This document shows, in pieces, positions 26,781 through 36,199 of a stretch of DNA of 64,000 bases; position 1 is the first letter of the stretch, and every line of letters starts with the position of its first letter. The position numbers and the translations under genes are program-made. The notes below the pieces were generated by a model, which worked only from the letters and a program-made list of their open reading frames with translations, did not search any database and had not been told where the DNA came from. The stretch is from positions 273,239 to 337,238 of the forward strand of contig NZ_SEWW01000003.1 in NCBI RefSeq assembly GCF_011090385.1, given 5' to 3'. The DNA comes from Aquirufa beregesia (lineage in GTDB: Bacteria; Bacteroidota; Bacteroidia; Cytophagales; Spirosomataceae).

Positions 26781-29024
26781 ATGAAGCGACTTTTCCTCTT
26801 ATTATTTACGCTTGCTACTTTTTCATCTCTAGCTCAAACAGCCAAACGAAACGAAATTTTTCAAATGCTCATCAAGCCAGCCAAAGGTTCCTTGAAAATG
26901 GATGGCAAGTTGGATGAGGCAGCTTGGTTAGAAGCCGCCAAAGTGAGTGATTTTGTTATGTGTAACCCTACAGACACTTTATGTTCCAATGTCCGTACCG
27001 ATGTTCGCATGACTTATGATGATAAATACCTATACATCTCTGCTGAATGTTTTTTGAAAGAACAATCGCGATACGTAGTTGAATCACTGAAACGTGATTT
27101 TAGTTTTGGGATCAATGATAATTTTTTAGTCTTTATCGATACATTTGATGATAAGACCACCGGCTTTTCTTTTGGAGCCAATGCCGCCGGAGCGCAGTGG
27201 GATGGTCAGATGTCGGAAGGAGCCAAAGTAAACCTTAACTGGGATAATAAATGGGAATCATCGACCTCCTACAATAAAGAATCTTGGATTTGGGAAGCTG
27301 CTATTCCTTTTAAGTCCATTCGTTACAAAAACAATAGCACACGCTGGGGAATCAATTTTAGTCGATTGGATTTACAAGCCAAAGAAAAATCAGCCTGGGC
27401 TCCTGTACCTAGACAATTCCCTACTGCTTCTTTAGCTTATTCTGGGGTTTTATTATGGGAAACCCCTCCTCCAGCACCGAAGCAAAACATTTCAGTAATT
27501 CCTTATGTCTTATCGGGCGTGACGAGTAATTATGAAACCCAAGATCCCACCAGCTTTAGAAAACAGATTGGGGGAGACGTCAAGGTGGCATTAAGTTCTA
27601 GTATGAACATGGACCTAACCATTAATCCAGATTTTTCACAAGTGGATGTGGACCGTCAGCAAACTAATCTAGATCGATTTGAATTATTTTATCCTGAAAA
27701 GCGCCAGTTTTTTATTGAAAATTCTGATTTGTTTGATGGCTTTGGAACAGAAACCATTCGACCATTTTTCTCTCGCCGGATTGGTTTAGCTTTAAATACC
27801 AGAACGGGAATTTATGAACAAACTCCCATTACCTACGGAGCTAGGGTGAGTGGTAAACTGACGAATGATTGGAGAATAGGCTTATTGAATGTTCAATCTC
27901 AGCGGATAGATGATAAAGGTGTGCCAACGCAAAATTATTCGATGGTGGCTTTGCAAAGAAAATTATTTGCCCGCTCGAACATCGGTATTTTCATGATCAA
28001 TAAGCAATCGTTCATTGATACCGAATTGCAGCGTCAAAATGGTTTTGCCGAATTCAACCGAAACATAGGAGTGGAGTATAATTTGGCCTCATCCAATAAT
28101 TTCTGGACGGGAAAAATCTTCTATTACCAGTCCATCAGCCCAGATGCTAAAGCCAATAATTTTGCTCATGCAGCCTCTTTGGCATATAAAGACAATAACT
28201 GGATCATGAGTTGGAAGCACCAGTGGGTAGGGGACAGCTATAATCCAGAAGTAGGCTATGTACCCCGTGTAAATTATACCAACATCAATCCTGAAGTAGG
28301 AAAAATCTTTTATCCAAAGAGTAAAACTAGTTCTTTGTTTTATGCGCAAATTCGCTTGAACAGCTTAAGTTTTTGGAATAATTCAGGAGGCTTAACAGAT
28401 AATACGACCTACGTAGCTTTAGAAGGAAAAATGAAAGATCAGTCGAGCTTCTCAGCGTTTCATGGCTATGATTATGTGCGTTTATTGTATGATTTTGACC
28501 CTACTCGTATGGGGAATATTCCAGAGAAAAAAGGTTCGGAGCACACTTGGAGATCTGTAGGTTTTGGCTACATATCTTCGCCAATCAAATTGTTTACCTA
28601 TTCGGTGACTTCTCGTTTTGGAGGCTATTATGGTAATGGAAACAGAACAGGTATTACGGGAGAATTGGGATACCGTTTTCAGCCTCACGTAGGAATTTCG
28701 GTAGCCTTGGATTACAATGATATTTGGGGAGTAGAAGTGCCTGTAGCACAAGCTGATGGCAGCACTAAGAAAATTATTTCTGCATCAGAGTTTTGGATTG
28801 TAAGACCTAAAGTGGACATCACCTTTACCAATAAATTATTTTTTACCACCTTCTTTCAGTTGAACCAACAAACCAAGAATATGAACTTAAACGCTCGTTT
28901 ACAATGGCGTTATAAACCAGCTTCTGACTTGTTTTTAGTGTATACGGATAACTATTTGCCAGAGAATTTTCATATAAGAAATCGTTCTATAGTGTTAAAA
29001 TTGAATTATTGGCTTAATTTGTAA
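26781..29024 (+). CDS. DUF5916 outer-membrane protein with N-terminal carbohydrate-binding-like domain
   Basis: About 747 residues from the ATG at 26781 (signal peptide MKRLFLLLFTLATFSSLAQ). Residues 30-230 form a CBM9-like beta sandwich opening with KMDGKLDEAAWLEAAKVSDF. The block NPDFSQVDVDRQQTNLDRFE and the adjoining EKRQFFIENSDLFDGF are the DUF5916 signature. The rest is rich in alternating aromatic beta strands ending in LKLNYWLNL, as in outer-membrane barrels. Location in the outer membrane is inferred and the cargo is unknown. It is followed 24 bases later by a DUF2911 gene. Confidence 0.85.
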   Translation: MKRLFLLLFTLATFSSLAQTAKRNEIFQMLIKPAKGSLKMDGKLDEAAWLEAAKVSDFVMCNPTDTLCSNVRTDVRMTYDDKYLYISAECFLKEQSRYVVESLKRDFSFGINDNFLVFIDTFDDKTTGFSFGANAAGAQWDGQMSEGAKVNLNWDNKWESSTSYNKESWIWEAAIPFKSIRYKNNSTRWGINFSRLDLQAKEKSAWAPVPRQFPTASLAYSGVLLWETPPPAPKQNISVIPYVLSGVTSNYETQDPTSFRKQIGGDVKVALSSSMNMDLTINPDFSQVDVDRQQTNLDRFELFYPEKRQFFIENSDLFDGFGTETIRPFFSRRIGLALNTRTGIYEQTPITYGARVSGKLTNDWRIGLLNVQSQRIDDKGVPTQNYSMVALQRKLFARSNIGIFMINKQSFIDTELQRQNGFAEFNRNIGVEYNLASSNNFWTGKIFYYQSISPDAKANNFAHAASLAYKDNNWIMSWKHQWVGDSYNPEVGYVPRVNYTNINPEVGKIFYPKSKTSSLFYAQIRLNSLSFWNNSGGLTDNTTYVALEGKMKDQSSFSAFHGYDYVRLLYDFDPTRMGNIPEKKGSEHTWRSVGFGYISSPIKLFTYSVTSRFGGYYGNGNRTGITGELGYRFQPHVGISVALDYNDIWGVEVPVAQADGSTKKIISASEFWIVRPKVDITFTNKLFFTTFFQLNQQTKNMNLNARLQWRYKPASDLFLVYTDNYLPENFHIRNRSIVLKLNYWLNL

Positions 29025-29048
29025 GTCTAAAAATTAACAAACACAACC

Positions 29049-29555
29049 ATGAAAAAGCTTCTTGTTATTCTTTCTTGTATTTTAAGTTTTGGAGCCTTGG
29101 CACAAAGCCCTGCTTCTCCACCAGCTGTTGCTTCTCAGAAAGTGGGAAATGCCCAGGTTTTGATTAAGTACGCTAAACCATCGGTCAAAGGACGTTTGGT
29201 ATTTGGTACCAAAGAACAAAAAGCCTTGGTTCCTTATGGAGAGGTTTGGAGAACTGGAGCTAATGAAGCTACTACCATAGAATTTTCTACGGATGTGCTG
29301 GTACAAGGCAAACCATTGGGCAAGGGAGTTTATTCTTTATTATCCATTCCTGGTCCTAGCGAGTGGACAATCATTTTCAATAAAGAGTCTAAAATGTGGG
29401 GTGCTTATACGTATAAAGCGGAACAAGATGCTTTACGTGTTACGGCTAAACCAAGTGAGCATGCCATAACGGAGCAATTCAGCATTGCCGTTTCAGAAAC
29501 TGGTCAGGTAACCTTGGATTGGGATAAAACATCCGTTTCTTTCTATGTGAAATAG
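29049..29555 (+). CDS. Secreted DUF2911 protein
   Basis: 168 residues with signal peptide MKKLLVILSCILSFGALAQ. The family signature is clear: YAKPSVKGRLVFG, VPYGEVWRTGANEATTIEFS and GKGVYSLLSIPG. DUF2911 proteins are small periplasmic or secreted beta proteins of unknown function, widespread in Bacteroidota. The gene ends at a strong terminator and probably shares a transcript with the DUF5916 gene upstream. Confidence 0.88.
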   Translation: MKKLLVILSCILSFGALAQSPASPPAVASQKVGNAQVLIKYAKPSVKGRLVFGTKEQKALVPYGEVWRTGANEATTIEFSTDVLVQGKPLGKGVYSLLSIPGPSEWTIIFNKESKMWGAYTYKAEQDALRVTAKPSEHAITEQFSIAVSETGQVTLDWDKTSVSFYVK

Positions 29556-29574
29556 AGAAAATGAATTAAAAATA

Positions 29575-29602
29575 GAGCGAACCAAACAGGTTCGCTTTTT
29601 TT
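29575..29602 (+). terminator. Terminator after the DUF2911 gene
   Basis: Seven-base-pair stem GCGAACC / GGTTCGC with loop AAACA, followed by seven Ts. Confidence 0.85.
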
Positions 29603-29694
29603 ATGTCAAAAATTCATTTGAATTCCTCAATGCTTTGGTTATTTTTACCCCATTATGGGCATGTGTCCCTAAGCCATTTTAACAAGATTGTGTT

Positions 29695-30063
29695 ATGAAA
29701 AAAGTATTGATTGCAGAGGATAGTTCGGTCATTCAAAATTTAGCTAGAAAAATATTAGAGTTTCAAAACTTTGAAATTCATGCAGTTAAGAATGGACAAC
29801 AAGTATTGGACGAATTAGCCAAAGCTGATTTTGATATCATTCTTTTGGATATTAACATGCCAGTAATGGATGGAATGGAATGTGCAAGAGCTGTTCGCGC
29901 TTTGGTAGATACGGCTAAATCCAACATCCCTATGATTGCCATCACAGGTAATGCTAGAAATTACAGCATGGAAGATTTCAAGGAAGCTGGATTTAATGAC
30001 TTTTTAGCTAAACCTTTGAATTTTGATGCGCTTGTATCTCAAGTTAAAGCATTAACAGAATAA
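29695..30063 (+). CDS. Stand-alone CheY-like response regulator
   Basis: 122 residues, a receiver domain only. The phosphoacceptor is Asp52 in LLDINMP, the acidic pocket is Glu8/Asp9 in IAEDSS, and the conserved Thr (AITGNA, about 83) and Lys (LAKPL, about 105) are present. There is no output domain, so it acts through protein-protein contact. No histidine kinase is next to it. The MBL-fold gene follows after 4 bases. Confidence 0.93.
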   Translation: MKKVLIAEDSSVIQNLARKILEFQNFEIHAVKNGQQVLDELAKADFDIILLDINMPVMDGMECARAVRALVDTAKSNIPMIAITGNARNYSMEDFKEAGFNDFLAKPLNFDALVSQVKALTE

Positions 30064-30067
30064 CGGC

Positions 30068-30838
30068 ATGTCGCCGATCTCGGTAGAATTTCTCGGTACG
30101 GGTACCTCCCAAGGGATACCCATGATTGCATGTTCTTGTGAAGTCTGTACTTCCTCTGATCAACATGATCAGCGTTTGCGGGTTTCCATGCACATTCAAA
30201 CCCAAGGAAAAAGTTTTATCATTGATACTGGCCCCGACTTTCGCCAGCAAATGCTCCGTGCCCAGATTAAGCACGTGGATGCTGTAATTTATACCCATGA
30301 ACATAAAGATCATACCGCAGGTATGGATGATTTACGCGGATTTAATTATGTTCAAAAATCCAGTATTCCCTTGTATGCTCAGGTGAATGTGATAGACCAG
30401 TTGAAAAGGGAATTTGCCTATGCCTTTGGAGAAAATAAATATCCAGGAGTTCCTGAAATTGAAACCATCCCCATCAGCCATGAGGCATTTGAAATTCAAG
30501 GCGTAAAGATTCAACCCATTTTGGTGCGTCATTACATGTTGGATGTGCTAGGTTTTCGTTTTGGAGATTTTACCTACATCACAGACGCCAATTATATTTC
30601 AGAAGAGGAATTGGAGAAAGTGAAAGGTTCGAAGATCCTGGTTATCAATGCCCTGAAAAAAACCTCCCACATCTCTCACTTTACCTTGGATGAGGCCTTG
30701 GAAGTGATTGATAAAGTACAGCCTGAGCGAGCATATATTACACATATAAGCCATCAAATGGGCTTACATGCCGAAGTTCAAAAAGAATTACCTCCCCATG
30801 TTTTTTTGGCCTATGATGGCCTTCAACTAACTATATAA
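30068..30838 (+). CDS. MBL-fold metallohydrolase, PhnP-like
   Basis: 256 residues. The metal-binding motif THEHKDHTAG (HxHxDH) is at about residues 77-86, with the remaining ligands in VRHYMLDV, TDANYIS and ITHISHQMG. An N-terminal CSCEVC cluster following GTGTSQGIPMIA is typical of the PhnP-like branch, which includes cyclic phosphodiesterases. A phosphodiesterase role is likely and the substrate is unknown. It is followed after 2 bases by a HAD phosphatase. Confidence 0.88.
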   Translation: MSPISVEFLGTGTSQGIPMIACSCEVCTSSDQHDQRLRVSMHIQTQGKSFIIDTGPDFRQQMLRAQIKHVDAVIYTHEHKDHTAGMDDLRGFNYVQKSSIPLYAQVNVIDQLKREFAYAFGENKYPGVPEIETIPISHEAFEIQGVKIQPILVRHYMLDVLGFRFGDFTYITDANYISEEELEKVKGSKILVINALKKTSHISHFTLDEALEVIDKVQPERAYITHISHQMGLHAEVQKELPPHVFLAYDGLQLTI

Positions 30839-30840
30839 AA

Positions 30841-31488
30841 ATGTCTATTGAAGCTGTTTTATTGGATATGGACGGAGTCGTGGTGGATAATTTGCCTTAC
30901 CACGTAGATGCCTGGTTGTTGTTTTGTCAGCAACACGGAATTCCTTTAACTCGGGAAGTATTTTATCAAGAGCTGAATGGGATGAATTCCAAAGATACCT
31001 TCGAATGGTTTTATGGTCGATCCATGTCTCAGGAGGAAATAGCGCATTTGGAGGAAAAGAAGGAAGCCATTTATAGGGACTTTTATGCGGCTCATCGGGT
31101 AGCAGCACCTGGTTTAATCACCTTTTTAGAAGGTTTACAAGAGGAGGGTATTGCCTGTGCTTTAGCCACTTCGGCAGGCCAGGGAAATATAGATTTTATC
31201 GTTGATGGACTAGGTATTCGTCATTTTTTCCAGGCCATCGTCGGTGGAGCGGAAGTGAAAAAAGGAAAACCAGATCCTGAAATTTATTTGAAAGCCGCTG
31301 ATTTATTAGGAGTCCAATATGCCAACTGCTGGGTGGTGGAAGATTCCTTGCAAGGAATCCAAGCAGGCTTATCTGCTGGTATGCAAGTTGTTGGTATGAC
31401 TACTTCTCATACCGCCACTGAATTAGTCCATACTCAAATTCAAGTTCCTAATTTCGAGGGACTGCTTAGCTTACTACAAGCCAAATAA
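30841..31488 (+). CDS. HAD family phosphatase, beta-phosphoglucomutase-like
   Basis: 215 residues. The HAD motifs are LLDMDGVVVD (nucleophile Asp9, acid Asp11), ALATSA (motif II), KKGKPDPEIY (motif III Lys) and VVEDSLQGIQAG (motif IV). The alpha-helical cap between residues 15 and 80 and the DMDGV(V)VD start match the beta-phosphoglucomutase/GPP-like subfamily. A sugar-phosphate phosphatase or mutase is likely. It is in an operon with the MBL-fold gene (2-base gap). Confidence 0.88.
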   Translation: MSIEAVLLDMDGVVVDNLPYHVDAWLLFCQQHGIPLTREVFYQELNGMNSKDTFEWFYGRSMSQEEIAHLEEKKEAIYRDFYAAHRVAAPGLITFLEGLQEEGIACALATSAGQGNIDFIVDGLGIRHFFQAIVGGAEVKKGKPDPEIYLKAADLLGVQYANCWVVEDSLQGIQAGLSAGMQVVGMTTSHTATELVHTQIQVPNFEGLLSLLQAK

Positions 31489-31500
31489 AAAATCTCTTAT

Positions 31501-31516
31501 TTTAGATTAATCTAAA
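31501..31516. promoter_or_regulatory. Perfect 16-base palindrome upstream of the SusC gene
   Basis: TTTAGATTAATCTAAA is self-complementary. It lies between the HAD gene and SusC, 114 bases before the SusC ATG. An operator for a dimeric regulator is a reasonable guess. The AT-rich composition means chance cannot be excluded. Confidence 0.4.
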
Positions 31517-31629
31517 TTTTCTTTGGTAAAATTGGGATATTCCCTAATTTTCAAAATCTTTACGTGAGTAAGTGGTTAAATATTACTGTTCCTTATTTTT
31601 ACTTTATTATTTCATCAAAAACGTACCTT

Positions 31630-34600
31630 ATGAAAAGAAAATTATTGTTCAGCCTTGGACTGATGCTATTCTGGATAGTTCCAGTACTAGCCCAAGACCA
31701 AGTAATTTCTGGAAAAGTTAGCTCCTCAGAAGATGGAGCAGGTTTGCCAGGGGTGAGTGTTTCTATCAAAGGAAGCTCACGTGGTATCACTACCAGCAAC
31801 GATGGTAGTTACCGTCTTTCCGTTCCCGGAAAGAATGCCGTTTTATCCTTCAGTTTTGTTGGTTTTGCCAAACAAGAAGTGTCTGTAGGGAATAAATCCG
31901 TCATTAATGTGTCTTTAGTCCCAGAATCGGCTAGTTTAGAGGAAGTAGTAGTTATCGGTTATGGAACTGCAAAAAAGCAAAATTTAACAGGTGCTCAGGT
32001 CAATGTGACTTCCAAAGCTTTGGAAAATAAGCCTGTGGCAAGTTTTGAAAATTTGTTGCAAGGAAAAGCTGCGGGTGTCCAAGTAACGGCACAAAATGGT
32101 CGTCCGGGTGCTCCTGCGTTTATACGTATCCGTGGAGAAGGGACTTTGACCGCTGGTGCTCAGCCCTTGGTGGTGATTGATGGTGTTCCTATCGCCAATA
32201 GCGAAGGAGTTATCGGAAGTGTGAACGTACTTAGCTCTTTGAACCCGAATGACATTGAAGATATTTCCATATTGAAGGACGCCTCTTCAGCTGCTATTTA
32301 CGGTTCTCGTGGAGCCAATGGGGTTATTTTAGTAACTACCAAAAAAGGAAAGAAAGGAAATGCCAAAGTAACCGTTTCGACTTCTTATGGTATCAACGAG
32401 AAGACTCCAGATAATTTCCAAATGATGAACCTTCGTCAAAAATTGGAATATGAAAGAGACTTGGATTATGCCAACGAATACGTTGATGCTGCTGGAATTA
32501 CTAGTCCAGCAAGTGTTTCACAATCCGAATTGGATAAAGTGTGGGCTACTTTGGAGTCTAAAAAAACAGATTGGTTCAATACCTTATTACGTCGTGGTAT
32601 GAATCAAGTCACTCGCGTAGGTGTGAGTGGAGCTAGTGATACTTTTACCTATAATTTATCTTTAGAAAATCAGATTAACGAAGGTATCTTCAAATTGGCT
32701 TCTGATTTATGGAGAAAGCAAGGTCGTGTCAATGTGGAATTCAAACCAAACAATTGGGCCAAAATTGGTACTAATGTGAATTTTTCTAATAATAGAACCA
32801 ACGAAATTCGTGACCGTTACAATGCACAGAATCCAGCATTTGCGATTTATGCTTACAACCCTTACGAGCCTGAGCGTTTAGCTGATGGAACTTTTAACTT
32901 GACTCATCAAGGTTTCCCCATTTCAGAAGCCTTGGAAAACAATCCAGAGATCTTAACTACCAATACCGGTATTTCTAGTGCCTATGTTTCTTTAACTCCC
33001 GTGAAAAACGTTGAGTTTAGATCACAAGCGGGGGTAACCTGGGTAGATTACTACCGTGAGTCTTACATCAAGCCGAACTCCATCTTGGATCAATACGTGG
33101 GTGACCCGGCAGCTCGTGGTTCTAAAACAGATAATGGATATCAGTCATTCAATTATGTGTTTTCTAACACCATCAATTATACCAATACCATTGCGGATAG
33201 TCACAACATCCGTGCCTTGGTGGGGGTTGAGTATACCAATGATAATTACCGCTCTTTCTCCTTTGGAACCAAAGGTTTTCCTAATGGAAAAGTTAGCACC
33301 CAAGATAATGCATCCACTCCGGTTTCAGCTACTTCCGCTAAGACAGATTGGTCTTTATTTTCATTGTTCGGTCGTGTTGGGTATGATTTCAACCAACGTT
33401 ATTTCTTAGATGCGTCTATTCGTCGTGATGGTTCTTCTCGTTTCGGAGTAGATAATCGTTATGGTTTGTTTGGTTCCGTGAGTGCTGGTTGGGAAATTAG
33501 CAAAGAAGCTTTCATGGAAGATTTAACATTCATCAATCAATTGAAATTGCGCGCTAGTTATGGTACTACAGGTAATGACCGTATTGGTAACTATACTTCC
33601 TTAGGCTTGTATCGTTATTCCAGTTATGGAACTACCTCGGCCACTTTCCCATCTCAGTTGCCAAATTCAAGTTTAACTTGGGAAAAATCAGCTTCAGTTA
33701 ACATCGGTATCGACTTTGCTTTGTTGAAGAACAAGTTGACTGGTTCGGTGGATTACTACCAAAAGAAGACGTCTAACTTATTATTTGATCGTCCTGTTTC
33801 TTCTACTACGGGTTTTTCTAGTCGTACTGAAAACGTTGGAGCCGTTGAAAATAACGGTTTGGAGTTGACATTAAATTACAAGATTATTCAAACCAAAGAT
33901 TTGTATTGGGATATCTCAGCCAACTTTACCAACAACAATAACAAGGTGGTGGAGTTGACAGAAGACAACTTAAACCGTTCTGGTGGAGTTTCTAAGTTGA
34001 AGATTGGAGAGCCTATCGATGTATATTATCTAAACCGGTATGTAGGAGTTAACAAAGAAACGGGAGCGCCTATTTATTTAGATAAAAATGGAGCTACTAC
34101 TGAAACTTGGAGCGCAGGTGATGCGGTTATTTTAAGTGGTAAATCTCGTCAAATAAAGTATTTTGGTGGTTTAGGAACTACGGTAACGTACAAAGGAGTT
34201 ACTTTATCTGCCGATGCCGTTTATCAAGGAGGTCATTATGTAATGAACTATAGATGGCAAGACTTGACATCAGATGGAGAGAATGTATATCAAAATCAGG
34301 CAGTGGATGCGTTGAATTATTGGAAAAAAGCAGGAGACGTGAATGTCTTGCCAGATCCACGTAATTTATATCAAACCTTTTCTTCTGATCGCTTCTTGCA
34401 AAAAGGAGATTATATCCGTTTACGTAACGTAACCTTAGCTTACAATTTACCTAGCAACTGGGTGAAGAAAGCCAAGATGCAGTCGGTACGTGTATATGCT
34501 CAAGCACAAAACTGGTTCTATTGGACTCCAGAGTTTAAAGGAGATCCAGAAGTTGGATTTGGTCAAGCGGAAAGTACAGGTGGAACTGTTCAAGGATTGT

Positions 34601-34662
34601 ATGCGGCTTATTCATATCCGCAAACTAGAACAGTCAATGTAGGTTTAGATATCACATTTTAA
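31630..34662 (+). CDS. SusC/RagA family TonB-dependent outer-membrane transporter
   Basis: About 1010 residues from the ATG at 31630 (signal peptide MKRKLLFSLGLMLFWIVPVLAQ); the GTG at 31564 would add a 22-residue tail before it and is unlikely. After the signal comes a CarboxypepD_reg-like domain (SGKVSSSEDGAGLPGVSVSI), a TonB box region (LEEVVVIGYGT), the plug domain (ILKDASSAAIYGSRGANGVI, the SusC signature), and the barrel ending in an aromatic strand (TVNVGLDITF). With the SusD partner it imports an oligosaccharide or peptide across the outer membrane. No glycoside hydrolase lies nearby; a secreted metzincin-like protein follows. Confidence 0.95.
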   Translation: MKRKLLFSLGLMLFWIVPVLAQDQVISGKVSSSEDGAGLPGVSVSIKGSSRGITTSNDGSYRLSVPGKNAVLSFSFVGFAKQEVSVGNKSVINVSLVPESASLEEVVVIGYGTAKKQNLTGAQVNVTSKALENKPVASFENLLQGKAAGVQVTAQNGRPGAPAFIRIRGEGTLTAGAQPLVVIDGVPIANSEGVIGSVNVLSSLNPNDIEDISILKDASSAAIYGSRGANGVILVTTKKGKKGNAKVTVSTSYGINEKTPDNFQMMNLRQKLEYERDLDYANEYVDAAGITSPASVSQSELDKVWATLESKKTDWFNTLLRRGMNQVTRVGVSGASDTFTYNLSLENQINEGIFKLASDLWRKQGRVNVEFKPNNWAKIGTNVNFSNNRTNEIRDRYNAQNPAFAIYAYNPYEPERLADGTFNLTHQGFPISEALENNPEILTTNTGISSAYVSLTPVKNVEFRSQAGVTWVDYYRESYIKPNSILDQYVGDPAARGSKTDNGYQSFNYVFSNTINYTNTIADSHNIRALVGVEYTNDNYRSFSFGTKGFPNGKVSTQDNASTPVSATSAKTDWSLFSLFGRVGYDFNQRYFLDASIRRDGSSRFGVDNRYGLFGSVSAGWEISKEAFMEDLTFINQLKLRASYGTTGNDRIGNYTSLGLYRYSSYGTTSATFPSQLPNSSLTWEKSASVNIGIDFALLKNKLTGSVDYYQKKTSNLLFDRPVSSTTGFSSRTENVGAVENNGLELTLNYKIIQTKDLYWDISANFTNNNNKVVELTEDNLNRSGGVSKLKIGEPIDVYYLNRYVGVNKETGAPIYLDKNGATTETWSAGDAVILSGKSRQIKYFGGLGTTVTYKGVTLSADAVYQGGHYVMNYRWQDLTSDGENVYQNQAVDALNYWKKAGDVNVLPDPRNLYQTFSSDRFLQKGDYIRLRNVTLAYNLPSNWVKKAKMQSVRVYAQAQNWFYWTPEFKGDPEVGFGQAESTGGTVQGLYAAYSYPQTRTVNVGLDITF

Positions 34663-34673
34663 TTAGTAGAGAC

Positions 34674-36098
34674 ATGAAAATGAAAAAATTCATTCTAGCG
34701 ATATGCAGTGTTTGCCTAGTGGGACTAGGCTCTTGTGAAAAAGGATTGGAACTGGGACCATATAACTCAGCGACCATCGCACAAGCCTTTGAATCAGATT
34801 CTGATTTTGCTAATGCAGTCAGAGGTATGTATGGATCAGCTTTAGGAGGCTCCTATTTTGGAGGTTCCATGATAAGCTTACCCGATATTTTGTCGGACAA
34901 TATCTTAGTAGCGCGTACGGGTCGTTTATCTAACCTTTCTTTTCATGAGTGGCGGTATACGGCTGATGGAACATGGGGATTGTTTGCTACGGCCTATACC
35001 GGTATTCGTCGTGCCAATGCCGTTTTGGAAAACATCGATCGTTTACCTGCAGGAGCATCTAAAGAAAATTACAAAGCAGAGGCCCTTGCTTTCCGCGCTA
35101 TGGCTCATTTTGATTTGGTCCGTTTGTATGGAAAAGCCTATACTCAAGCATCAGATACTGATTTAGGGGTTCCTTATGTAACGTCTACAGATGCTACTTT
35201 GAAGCCAAGTCGTGAATCTGTAAAAACCAATTTTAGCAAAATTGAGACTGATTTGAAAGCTGCGGAGGCTGCCATCGGATCATCGAATGGTATTTATCGT
35301 TTCAATAAAGCAGCCGTTGCAGCCTTATTATCTCGTGTATATTTATACGAAGGTAAGTGGCAAGAATCAGCGGATGCTGCCACTCGTTCCTTGGCATTAA
35401 GTTCAAACCCTGGTGGTTTAGCAGATTATGCTAGAATTTGGACAGATGCCGTGAATACTGGTGTATTGTTGAAATTACAAATCGTAGATAAAGACCGTAT
35501 TACTCCTGGTGTGGAATACAGCCAAAGTTCCGCTTCAGGTGTTCGTAATGAATATGTGGTTGATCATTTATTCTTACAATCTTTCAAAGCCAATGATGTG
35601 AGAACTGCGGCATCGGTTCGTTTAACGACATTCAACGGTCAGCCCTATAATTCCATTGCTAAATGGTTTGGAAGAGCTACGGGTAATGCCAACGTAACGG
35701 ATTCTAAAGTGATTCGTGTAGCAGAAGTTTGGTTGAACTTGGCAGAATCTTTGGCCAATTTAGGTAAAAATGCAGAAGCCTTGACCGCATTGAATAATCT
35801 TCGTAAAAACCGTTATACGGATTTTGACGCAGGTAATTTTGCAGAAACAGGGAATGCATTAAAAACAGCTATCGACTTAGAGCGTCGCTTAGAATTTGCG
35901 TTTGAAGGGCATCGTTTGTTTGATTTGAAGCGCAAAGGAACAGGGATTTCTCGTTCTTCTCGTGGAGATAAAGCAGATGGAACAGGTACTCCGGCTCGTT
36001 TCTTGACTTTAGCTGCTACTGATTATCGTTTGCAATTACCATTACCAAGTAATGAATTGCGTGTTAACTCCAATATTCAACAAAATCCGAATTATTAA
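34674..36098 (+). CDS. SusD/RagB family surface lipoprotein
   Basis: 474 residues. It is a lipoprotein by its lipobox (LVGLGSC, Cys about 21). It has TPR-like helices with the SusD blocks YTGIRRANAVLENIDR, ALAFRAMAHFDLVRLYG and AEVWLNLAESLANLG, and near the C-terminus ERRLEFAFEGHRLFDLKR. It forms the lid of the SusC transporter encoded 11 bases upstream and binds the substrate at the cell surface. The pair ends at a strong terminator. Confidence 0.95.
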   Translation: MKMKKFILAICSVCLVGLGSCEKGLELGPYNSATIAQAFESDSDFANAVRGMYGSALGGSYFGGSMISLPDILSDNILVARTGRLSNLSFHEWRYTADGTWGLFATAYTGIRRANAVLENIDRLPAGASKENYKAEALAFRAMAHFDLVRLYGKAYTQASDTDLGVPYVTSTDATLKPSRESVKTNFSKIETDLKAAEAAIGSSNGIYRFNKAAVAALLSRVYLYEGKWQESADAATRSLALSSNPGGLADYARIWTDAVNTGVLLKLQIVDKDRITPGVEYSQSSASGVRNEYVVDHLFLQSFKANDVRTAASVRLTTFNGQPYNSIAKWFGRATGNANVTDSKVIRVAEVWLNLAESLANLGKNAEALTALNNLRKNRYTDFDAGNFAETGNALKTAIDLERRLEFAFEGHRLFDLKRKGTGISRSSRGDKADGTGTPARFLTLAATDYRLQLPLPSNELRVNSNIQQNPNY

Positions 36099-36117
36099 TC
36101 GACGTATTTTGTGTGTT

Positions 36118-36154
36118 AATCGAAAAAGTCCCCATTAGTGGGACTTTTTCGATT
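36118..36154 (+). terminator. Terminator after the susD-like gene
   Basis: Fifteen-base-pair perfect stem AATCGAAAAAGTCCC / GGGACTTTTTCGATT with loop CATTAGT. Confidence 0.8.
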
Positions 36155-36199
36155 AATATATTAGCAGAACATCTTTATATTTAGGGATAAATACCACTT

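Noticed and set aside
26654..26917. 87-codon plus-strand ORF at the start of the DUF5916 gene
   Set aside because: It overlaps the signal-peptide coding region of the DUF5916 gene in another frame and has no features of its own.
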